From positions 1 to 24,829 of IMG/VR virus record IMGVR_UViG_3300042402_001517: 24,829 nt of DNA. One strand, given 5' to 3'. The notes below the pieces were generated by a model. That model saw only the letters and a list, made by a program, of their open reading frames with translations, searched no databases and was not told the origin of the DNA. Shown here piece by piece: positions 7,674 to 14,422 of this stretch. Each line of letters begins with the position of its first letter. Within the stretch, counting starts at the first letter, position 1. A program made the position numbers and the translations under genes. The stretch is from a virus.

Positions 7674-8522
7674 CTATACTCCCATCTGCTTTCTTATTTT
7701 TGTGGCAGAAATGCTATGAATAGACTCATCAAAGACTTCTTGCTCAATCTTATATCCGACATCTCTACCGTAAGTAATATTTACAACATTTGGAACAACT
7801 TGAATTTCATATTGACCTTGATAAAGAGGGTCTAAGTCTCTGCGAATGAAATTTTTGACTTGTTCTATGGCAAATGGGTTTGTTCCTTGCCAGCCTTGAC
7901 AGTCTCGAATTTGAATAATCACCTGCCCTGTTTTAGATAAAGCACGTTCGAACAAAGCACGATGTCCAGGATGCCAAGGCTGCCAGCGTCCAAGCATTTG
8001 TACAGTTTCTTTTTTCCAATCAAACGATGGACGCCTTTGATTCTTTAGAATCCTTTCACCGACGTAAGGAACCCATTTCTCAGCATTCTGTTCAGTAACT
8101 CTGAAATCATAAATGTCGGGAGGAACAAAAGCTTTATTGGTATCTTCGTATCTACCCGCATCAATCGAATCGATCCAGATTGTCCAATCTGCTTTGAAAT
8201 TGTGGCGCATTTCTGGTAATGGTGCAACGAAATCACAGATTACATAATCGGCCGAACAAGTTAATGCAAACTCAGCCATGCGAATGCTTTGTCGAATTCT
8301 ACCCTCTCTACTGAAGTCCCAATCATTGTATTTTTTTCTCACTTCATCAGCATTGAACCACTGAACACTTACAACGTTACTTCTAGGTACGCTTTCTAGC
8401 GTAGTAAGTCTAATACTAGATAGATTTTGAATTGTGCCGTTTTCTTCAAGATATTTTTTAAGTCTTTCGGCAAAGTATGTCTTTCCCGCGCCTGGCAAAC
8501 CCATAATCAAGATTTTTTTCAT
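7674..8522 (-). CDS. APS-kinase-like domain fused to NadM-like nucleotidyltransferase
   Basis: A 282-residue two-domain protein. Residues 1-165 resemble adenylylsulfate kinase: P-loop GLPGAGKT at 8-15, FNADEVR at 56-62, an arginine-rich segment FSREGRIRQSIRM at 70-82, and CDFVAPLPEMR at 96-106. The tail of this domain (AGRYEDTNKAFVPP) resembles a form often labelled adenylylsulfate kinase in aquatic phages. Residues 176-282 resemble nucleotidyltransferases of the NMN adenylyltransferase (archaeal NadM) type: GRWQPWHPGH at 178-187 with the HxGH signature, TNPFAIEQV at 214-222, and the end motif ISATKIRKQ at 271-279. The real substrates are unknown. APS phosphorylation to PAPS would suit the nearby sulfotransferase; NAD or nucleotide-sugar chemistry are alternatives. 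It is the last gene of the cassette and lies one base after its partial paralogue. Confidence 0.75.
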   Translation of the reverse strand: MKKILIMGLPGAGKTYFAERLKKYLEENGTIQNLSSIRLTTLESVPRSNVVSVQWFNADEVRKKYNDWDFSREGRIRQSIRMAEFALTCSADYVICDFVAPLPEMRHNFKADWTIWIDSIDAGRYEDTNKAFVPPDIYDFRVTEQNAEKWVPYVGERILKNQRRPSFDWKKETVQMLGRWQPWHPGHRALFERALSKTGQVIIQIRDCQGWQGTNPFAIEQVKNFIRRDLDPLYQGQYEIQVVPNVVNITYGRDVGYKIEQEVFDESIHSISATKIRKQMGV

Positions 8523-8523
8523 T

Positions 8524-9474
8524 TCACGTTATCCTTTTAGAAAAGATTCTTTTAACTATTTTTTGAATACTTTCATCACTATCATCAGTGCATTCTATGT
8601 CATAATAAACTGGAGGAACATAAATTTCATTCAGTTCTTGATATTTAGATTCTTTTTTGTCGCTAACCCAAACTATAATATCGGGATTTAATATTTGCCT
8701 CATTTTAGGTAGGGGGCACACCATATTAATTATTGTAACTCCAGTCTGAGAATTTCTTGCCAAATTTAACATTCGATAACAATGTCGCATTTGACCATCA
8801 GGCGTGAAGTCAACGTCTTTATGCTTAATTCTTTCTTCTATTGAACTTAATATAGAAGAACTTTCAAATATTGCGTTAAGTTTTTTTGCAACTGAATTTT
8901 TTGATGATTCTGGCAAGCCCATAACTAAAATTCTAAATTTGTTGTCTGCTAATAGTCGATAATATTGTATCATACCTTCTTCTAAAGAATGAAACACCCA
9001 AGGTCTGAAAAATAAACATTGATTGGTATTCAATAAAATATTGGTATGTATTTTCCATTCAAATAAATTTCTATAATTAAAATCTGTTCTTTCTAGAGCA
9101 TTTTGTGCATTTACAGTTGCAAACTCCCCCATTCGATTTGTTTCATCAACATGATACCAAAAATTTACAGTTGTTGGTTCAAGCGCAACCATAAAACACC
9201 ATTCTTCTGTAGAATCAAATTCTTCAAAATGAATTAAATTGTGAGATGGTTTTCGTATGACACCCGATCTTTTTATGTCAACGGTAACTCGTTCTCCCAA
9301 AACTTTATAGAAAATTTGTTCACTATCAGGAAAAATTAAATTAAAATTTGGTATTTCCATTCCGTGTTGGGTTTCAACAAAAGTTAATCCTTCACTAACG
9401 CTTTTTAAATTTTCTGCGTCATTATCTGGAAAAAATTTGTCGGCATGCACAAGTTGCACCATTCTTCTACTCAA
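8524..9474 (-). CDS. 2OG-Fe(II)-oxygenase-like domain fused to degenerate APS-kinase-like domain
   Basis: A 316-residue fusion. Residues 1-175 look like a double-stranded beta-helix oxygenase. A possible iron-binding triad is His108-x-Asp110 and His162, with Arg173 eleven residues after the second His, where 2-oxoglutarate is usually bound. Residues 180-316 align with the kinase domain of the next gene: DFTPDGQMR matches DFSREGRIR, CPLPKMR matches APLPEMR, and YVPPVYYD matches FVPPDIYD. Its P-loop reads GLPESSKNS (186-194): the glycine before the lysine and the following Thr are lost, so ATP binding is doubtful and it may be a pseudokinase. The start is a TTG at 9474 with AGGAG 9 bases upstream; an ATG at 9462 has a poorer site. 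Substrate unknown. Confidence 0.6.
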   Translation of the reverse strand: MSRRMVQLVHADKFFPDNDAENLKSVSEGLTFVETQHGMEIPNFNLIFPDSEQIFYKVLGERVTVDIKRSGVIRKPSHNLIHFEEFDSTEEWCFMVALEPTTVNFWYHVDETNRMGEFATVNAQNALERTDFNYRNLFEWKIHTNILLNTNQCLFFRPWVFHSLEEGMIQYYRLLADNKFRILVMGLPESSKNSVAKKLNAIFESSSILSSIEERIKHKDVDFTPDGQMRHCYRMLNLARNSQTGVTIINMVCPLPKMRQILNPDIIVWVSDKKESKYQELNEIYVPPVYYDIECTDDSDESIQKIVKRIFSKRIT

Positions 9475-9475
9475 T

Positions 9476-10183
9476 TTACCATTCTCCTGTCCAGTGTTTT
9501 AATCCATTTTCTTTGTAAAAATTTCTCTTCATTGTTTCATGATCTTCAATAATTTCTTTTCCTCTATAGATAAATGTGTTATATGGTGGATTTTCTTCAT
9601 AAATTAATAAACCAGAAAAAGATTTTAATTTATCCAAAAGGTCTAAAAATACATCTTCTCCAGGATTGGTGTTTATTATTTTTTGTGTGAATGTGTATGT
9701 TACCGAATGCATATATGTCTGGGGGCCCAAAAAATAAACGCCGTGATGTCCTTGTTTTCTTCTAAAAAGATAAAGGTCTATGGTGTTAGCAAACAAGATA
9801 TTACCAGGCTCACTAATCATAATGTCGTGAGAAAAATCATAATGTCTACAAGTAGGTAAAACTTGTTTTACATTGTCTGATATAACAGTATCTAAATGCA
9901 CATTCGCCAATCTGTCTAGATCAACGTATATTCCACCTTCATAGTACATTTTATATAGTCTCCAAATGTCAGTCTTTGGCACAATATGAAAATTTTCTAC
10001 AAGACGAAAATCCACTCCCATATTTTCTCTGAGATAATCAATTATTTCCTCGTCGGTATGAACAGAAAATTCCCAATTGGAATTTAAGCTTCTTAATCTT
10101 TGTGCTCCAAGTTTGATCAGATCAAATTCACTGTCTAGAATATTTTTGTCATTCCACGACAAGTGAATCTTTTTTGGAATCAT
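9476..10183 (-). CDS. GT32-like glycosyltransferase with DXD motif
   Basis: A 235-residue protein of the DXD sugar-transferase type (Gly_transf_sug, GT32-like). The N-terminus MIPKKIHLSW is typical, and the core TDIWRLYKMYYEGGIYVDLD (71-90) ends in the DxD motif that binds the metal and nucleotide sugar. I chose the ATG at 10183, which overlaps the upstream stop as ATGA and has GGAAG 7 bases before it; a TTG two codons upstream is possible but lacks a site. There is no membrane segment. It probably adds a hexose to a glycan or protein; donor and acceptor are unknown. Confidence 0.8.
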   Translation of the reverse strand: MIPKKIHLSWNDKNILDSEFDLIKLGAQRLRSLNSNWEFSVHTDEEIIDYLRENMGVDFRLVENFHIVPKTDIWRLYKMYYEGGIYVDLDRLANVHLDTVISDNVKQVLPTCRHYDFSHDIMISEPGNILFANTIDLYLFRRKQGHHGVYFLGPQTYMHSVTYTFTQKIINTNPGEDVFLDLLDKLKSFSGLLIYEENPPYNTFIYRGKEIIEDHETMKRNFYKENGLKHWTGEW

Positions 10184-10965
10184 CTCCAAACTTCCATGTT
10201 AGAATATACTTTAATTAAATCAGGAGGAATGATAAAATTTCTAGGCTTATATTGAACTCTTCGATTAACCTTGTGTAAAGGAACTCCAATTTCTTTATCA
10301 TATTCATCCCAATTTCCTTCGACATTATTAAAATCGTGATCAAAAAAAGGTTCATCAATAAAAGAATATATGGCTTTCATTATTAAGTCTGGAGTTTGAC
10401 ACAATCTATCATATTCGACTATTAGAAGCTTATGTTTTTCATTACCTGTGATAGCTTGTTTAATTCCAATATATGGAAACCCAATTATACCCGTATTTCC
10501 CATAAGTGCTTCTGCTCTAGAATATACCGTCCCCCCAATACTTCCGCTTACTGTGTTGACGGTCATGGGATTTTCAACGTGTGCTTTTTCAAATGAGTCT
10601 ATAATCCAAGCGATGTCTCTGACACAAACAATAAATCTAGATTCTGGAAAAATAGCATTGACTTGAGGAGTCAAAAGAGTCCAGGCTCTATTCGTGTTGA
10701 AAATAACTTCTTTGTCTATTTCTTGATAATACCCACTAAACATTCCTTTCACAGTATTAACTCTTCGTGAAATAGGAACTTCATATTTAATTCCAGGCCC
10801 AGTTTGTATTGTTTCTATAACACCCTTTGTAATATCAGCAAGAGGATCGGTAATTGATGCGTGAAATCTAGGATTTTGTTTCAGAATAGAACTTAAAAGT
10901 GTTGATCCTGATCTAGGCAATCCTGTAATAAAGTGATACTTTTTCATATTAACGTTCTTGTCCAT
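10180..10965 (-). CDS. Sulfotransferase
   Basis: A 261-residue sulfotransferase-family protein, expected to move a sulfuryl group from PAPS to an acceptor such as a sugar. The 5'-phosphosulfate loop is ITGLPRSGSTLLSSIL (13-28). The 3'-phosphate site is seen at RFIVCVRD with Arg116 and Ser124 (WIIDSF). Three starts are possible. The ATG at 10965 (AAAAGG 6 bases upstream) and the ATG at 10947 (starting MKKYHF, four bases after the upstream stop) both put the loop at the usual N-terminal position. An ATG at 11016 follows AAGGAGG by 11 bases but would overlap the previous gene by 68 bases. The APS-kinase-like gene in the same operon could supply the donor; this is inference. Confidence 0.85.
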   Translation of the reverse strand: MDKNVNMKKYHFITGLPRSGSTLLSSILKQNPRFHASITDPLADITKGVIETIQTGPGIKYEVPISRRVNTVKGMFSGYYQEIDKEVIFNTNRAWTLLTPQVNAIFPESRFIVCVRDIAWIIDSFEKAHVENPMTVNTVSGSIGGTVYSRAEALMGNTGIIGFPYIGIKQAITGNEKHKLLIVEYDRLCQTPDLIMKAIYSFIDEPFFDHDFNNVEGNWDEYDKEIGVPLHKVNRRVQYKPRNFIIPPDLIKVYSNMEVWR

Positions 10966-11626
10966 TTGATGCCTTTTTCCTTTTAGTGATTGTTGTTTCT
11001 TCGTGTGGAAGATCATATGCGTAAAATCCTCCTTGTATTACGCCAAAAACATCCGTTCTAATAGTTATATCTAGAGACTCGTTGATTCCATATTTCAAAG
11101 TGTGTGCCAATAAATTTTTAGCACTCAAAGGATCAATTGCATATGCATGGGCCCTAAGAATGAATTTGTAGTTTGCGTTTTTCTGAGCCATTGGAGGAAT
11201 TGGAGTGACGGCCCAACCTGATGCTTGTTCTCTGCCACCAAGATATACAATTTGATTGTATCCATGATGATTTGTGTATGGCATGACCATTATTGAATCA
11301 TGTTCTAAAATAACAATGGGCATATTTACTTCTATACAGTGCGCCCATAAACTAGCATGGCTTAAATATACAGCAACTTCAGTAATGCTAAGTTCAGTGT
11401 CGTATTGTTTAATCCAATTAATCCAATTTTGATTTCTTAAGTTTTCGGGTATGACTATTTCACCAGAAGTGCCATCAAAGGCGTCCCATATTTCATACTT
11501 TTGTTCAACTCTTTCACAACTAAGTTGACACCTTCGAGACAGCATTTCACTCAATTCATGATTTTTAAGTGTGATGATATAAGCCTTATCGACGGTCATG
11601 TCGTTACATGGCATAAGTGTTTTCAT
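10949..11626 (-). CDS. GT25-like glycosyltransferase
   Basis: A 225-residue protein resembling glycosyltransferase family 25 (LPS biosynthesis type). The family start AYIITLKN is at 15-22, the segment EVAVYLSHASLW at 83-94 matches the usual CxLSHxxLW core, and PIVILEHD at 103-110 takes the place of the family's ILEDD motif, with His for the first Asp. The altered acidic motif may change metal or donor use. It lies 7 bases after the FkbM gene and slightly overlaps the sulfotransferase. ATG codons at 11626, 11614 and 11599 are all possible starts; none has a strong ribosome site. Confidence 0.7.
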   Translation of the reverse strand: MKTLMPCNDMTVDKAYIITLKNHELSEMLSRRCQLSCERVEQKYEIWDAFDGTSGEIVIPENLRNQNWINWIKQYDTELSITEVAVYLSHASLWAHCIEVNMPIVILEHDSIMVMPYTNHHGYNQIVYLGGREQASGWAVTPIPPMAQKNANYKFILRAHAYAIDPLSAKNLLAHTLKYGINESLDITIRTDVFGVIQGGFYAYDLPHEETTITKRKKASNGQER

Positions 11627-11633
11627 AAATTAC

Positions 11634-12440
11634 TCAATCATTTGCAAGCAATAATATGTCTCTGTATTCTGTTGTGTTCATTATATTTTTTGTTAAGGTT
11701 AACAAATCAAAGAAATTTAAAGGTTGCAATTTATATGTTGGATTATTAATATCTATTTTCTCAATCATGAATGGTGAATATTTATTTCTATCGATAAAAG
11801 AGAAAATATCAAATACTGAAAATCCACACTGTGCAATTTGAGATGGTGAATATTCTAGTATAATATTGGGTCTGTTGTTTTCAAAAAATTTTGACCCTCC
11901 GTTTAATACTCTACATTCAGAACCTTCAACATCAATTTTTATTAAGCTTATTTTTTTCGTGTCAATATTATGTATTTCACAAAATCGATCTATAGTTGAA
12001 ACTTTAACTTGACAATGGCTGTTATGAATTTCTGGATTACAAAACTTAGGATTCAACATATGATTTCCAAAGTTTTGTTTCGAACTGTATAATTCTCCAA
12101 CGTATTCTGATTCCGCTAATGCTAGTTTAACTGCCGTAACATTATTTAAATTGTTTAATTTTATATTATTTTTTAGAACCTCAAAGTTTTTATTATCTGG
12201 TTCAAATGAAAATACTTTTCCATTTTCTCCTACAATCAAACTTGCAAAAACAGTTTGCCATCCTATATTAGCACCAATATCTAAAAAATAGTCACCTTTT
12301 CTCATAAGATAATTATATGCGTTTATTGCCTCCATGTCAATATTACAGCCATAATTTCTTATGATATTTGATGTTAATTCGTTATCATCATGAATTTCAA
12401 ATATGAATTCGTGGCCAAGCAGATTATAATTTTTTATCAT
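11634..12440 (-). CDS. FkbM-family methyltransferase
   Basis: A 268-residue SAM-dependent methyltransferase of the FkbM type (Methyltransf_21), which usually O-methylates sugars or small molecules. The SAM site is YFLDIGANIG at 51-60 with the acidic partner FSFEP at 77-81. The family signature IKIDVEGSE is at 167-175, preceded by STIDRFC. The first 17 bases overlap the end of the upstream gene, which points to coupled translation. In a cassette with three glycosyltransferases and a sulfotransferase, a sugar hydroxyl is the likeliest target, but the acceptor cannot be read from sequence. Confidence 0.88.
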   Translation of the reverse strand: MIKNYNLLGHEFIFEIHDDNELTSNIIRNYGCNIDMEAINAYNYLMRKGDYFLDIGANIGWQTVFASLIVGENGKVFSFEPDNKNFEVLKNNIKLNNLNNVTAVKLALAESEYVGELYSSKQNFGNHMLNPKFCNPEIHNSHCQVKVSTIDRFCEIHNIDTKKISLIKIDVEGSECRVLNGGSKFFENNRPNIILEYSPSQIAQCGFSVFDIFSFIDRNKYSPFMIEKIDINNPTYKLQPLNFFDLLTLTKNIMNTTEYRDILLLAND

Positions 12441-13806
12441 GTTCTTCTATCAATTTTTCAACTAATTTAGAAACTTCTTCCAGGGGTTCTTTCCATGAAC
12501 GAACTTTTGTTTGTCTAGAAACGTAAAAATTATCTCCATACCAAGGAGATGTTCCATCACGTTTTGATGTTGTCCAAATATAATATTCAGCTATAGGAAC
12601 CATAACAAACGTTCGTTTCCCCATAGCACCAGCGGCATGCACAATGCTAGTGCAAGAAGAAACAATACAATCCATCTGATCTATTAAATCGAGAGTATCT
12701 TCCCAAGATTTTATTCGATCCGATAAATCTATTAATCTAGAACTTTCGTATTGACAAGGTTTTTTGTCGAAGAAATATAATTCACAATTTTCTGGTAACG
12801 CATCAACCATAAGTTCTATGGGTATTTTTCTGTATTCATCTTGTGCGAAATATGGATTACCAGAATTTTTAATACCTATTTTGAATTTTTTATTTTCTGG
12901 CAATTTATTTTTTTCTTGTCTCAATGGTAAAATATATGGTCCATTCCAAAGTTGGGCTTCTGTCAATCCCATTTCTCCTGGCAATCCCATAAGAGGCGTC
13001 CAATAATTTTTTTCATCTATTAAAATTTTGTCAGTCAATACATCAAAACCATTTCTAATTAAGACCTGATTGATGTCTCGATAATACTCACTATCATTTG
13101 ATACTAAAATAGGATTCATACCATAAGATTTTAGTCTTTCAAAAAATCTTATATTAATGATTACGTCGCCATAACCCCCCTCTGCGTCAACATATAGAGT
13201 TTGTCCAGGATGAATAATTCCATCCCATTTTTTATTTTTACTTTTTGTATCTAAAAAATATTTGTCGGGATGAAATTTTCCTATAAAAGACAGAATACCC
13301 TCTGCCAAATTACCTTCACGAAGAAGTTTTCCAGAAAATGCTGATTTTAGTTTTGTGGCATTTTCTGGATATTTCTCTAACATGTCTAATAATATTTTTT
13401 CGGCAACATCTTTTTGACCCATCAACGAAAGATTGGAAGACTTTAAACAATTTAGTTCAAAATCGTCTGGATTATATTGCAAATTTTGTTCCAAATAAAA
13501 AAGTGCTTTTTCTGGCATATTCATTGTATTATATGCTTTTATTAGATTTAATCTAGCAACATATAACTGATCGAAATCTTTCGCTAAACTGTATACATAC
13601 TCTGCACATTTAAGATATGTGTCGCGTTTGTCAGATTTTAATGACAAATATCCTATTGTATCATACTCTATTAAATTTGATGCGGTAGAAAAGTAATGAT
13701 CAATAATATTCCAGGCCAAATCTCTTCTGTTTGCTCTTATTAAATCCATTACCATCGATTTAATAAATTCTGGATTTACGGGTAAAGGTTTACTTTCATC
13801 AGTCAT
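12424..13806 (-). CDS. TPR protein with C-terminal glycosyltransferase-like (GT-B / heptosyltransferase-like) domain
   Basis: A 460-residue two-part protein. Residues about 25-180 are helical and contain TPR-like pairs (LIKAYNTMNMPEKALFYLEQ and LSLMGQKDVAEKILLDML). Residues about 200-455 resemble the GT-B fold of glycosyltransferase family 9 proteins fused to TPRs: GQTLYVDAEGGYGDVIINIR at 201-220 is the N-terminal Rossmann start, and a later segment around DCIVSSCTSIVHAAGAMGKR matches the nucleotide-sugar end. The TPR part may hold the acceptor protein, as in O-GlcNAc transferases. It overlaps the upstream methyltransferase by 8 bases and the downstream one by 17. No secretion signal is visible. 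Confidence 0.75.
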   Translation of the reverse strand: MTDESKPLPVNPEFIKSMVMDLIRANRRDLAWNIIDHYFSTASNLIEYDTIGYLSLKSDKRDTYLKCAEYVYSLAKDFDQLYVARLNLIKAYNTMNMPEKALFYLEQNLQYNPDDFELNCLKSSNLSLMGQKDVAEKILLDMLEKYPENATKLKSAFSGKLLREGNLAEGILSFIGKFHPDKYFLDTKSKNKKWDGIIHPGQTLYVDAEGGYGDVIINIRFFERLKSYGMNPILVSNDSEYYRDINQVLIRNGFDVLTDKILIDEKNYWTPLMGLPGEMGLTEAQLWNGPYILPLRQEKNKLPENKKFKIGIKNSGNPYFAQDEYRKIPIELMVDALPENCELYFFDKKPCQYESSRLIDLSDRIKSWEDTLDLIDQMDCIVSSCTSIVHAAGAMGKRTFVMVPIAEYYIWTTSKRDGTSPWYGDNFYVSRQTKVRSWKEPLEEVSKLVEKLIEEHDKKL

Positions 13807-14356
13807 TTTTCAAAACAACCAATTTTATATGAATTTCACTGATGAGATTGTTATGATGTTCAGCATATTTTTGTATGTCTTGATAGGGAGATATTCCTTG
13901 AGATTGTAAAAAATTTAATTCGTGCGTATCCGGAATATATTCAAAATCTACAATTTCAAAATCAACTTCGTAATATTCACCAAGCCTAGAAGCAGGTTCT
14001 TTATTTTTTCTACACAATTCATTAAATTTTTTACTGAATAATTTAAAAGTCATCGGTGTTATTGGTCTACGATGAGTTGGATCGGCCAAAAATGATTCGT
14101 GTCTTGGATGAGGAACTCTGATATCGATTATTGCGCCATGTTCACAGATACGGTGTAATTCTTTAATACAGTGAAAAAATCCTTCACCCAAGTGTTCAAA
14201 TATGTGATGCGCCTTCACAACTTTTACAGAAGAATCTGTAAAAGGCAATATATCAGTTTCTAAATTTAGAATGTGGGTTGGATTGGTTTTTGGATCAATA
14301 TCAATAGTGATATAATCATTTTCAGGAGTATCCCCTGCACCTATACTTATTTTCAT
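13799..14356 (-). CDS. Class I SAM-dependent methyltransferase
   Basis: A 185-residue short methyltransferase-fold protein. The opening KISIGAGD (2-9) is a shortened SAM loop, YITIDID (15-21) gives the acidic ribose-binding strand, and VVKAHHIFEHL (46-56) matches the motif common in Methyltransf_11 proteins encoded in polysaccharide clusters. The segment FLADPTHRRPITPMTF is characteristic of this group. It is the first gene of the cassette, preceded by AAGGTG 5 bases before the ATG and by a sigma-70-like promoter. Acceptor unknown; a sugar or glycan is likely from the neighbours. Confidence 0.75.
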   Translation of the reverse strand: MKISIGAGDTPENDYITIDIDPKTNPTHILNLETDILPFTDSSVKVVKAHHIFEHLGEGFFHCIKELHRICEHGAIIDIRVPHPRHESFLADPTHRRPITPMTFKLFSKKFNELCRKNKEPASRLGEYYEVDFEIVDFEYIPDTHELNFLQSQGISPYQDIQKYAEHHNNLISEIHIKLVVLKND

Positions 14357-14381
14357 AGATCACCTTAAATATTAAAATATT

Positions 14382-14410
14382 ATTATAGCAAATAAAATTT
14401 GGTAAATCAA
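14382..14410 (-). promoter_or_regulatory. Sigma-70-type (early-like) promoter of the modification cassette
   Basis: The minus strand carries TTGATT (14410-14405), a spacer of exactly 17 bp, and a perfect -10 TATAAT (14387-14382) preceded by TGC, an extended -10. It lies in a 66-base gap, one of the longer gaps in the window. Transcription would start near 14375, about 20 bases before the first cassette gene. T4-like phages use host-sigma-type promoters for early genes, so the cassette can be expressed before the late structural genes. Confidence 0.7.
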
Positions 14411-14422
14411 TTTTTGAATAGT

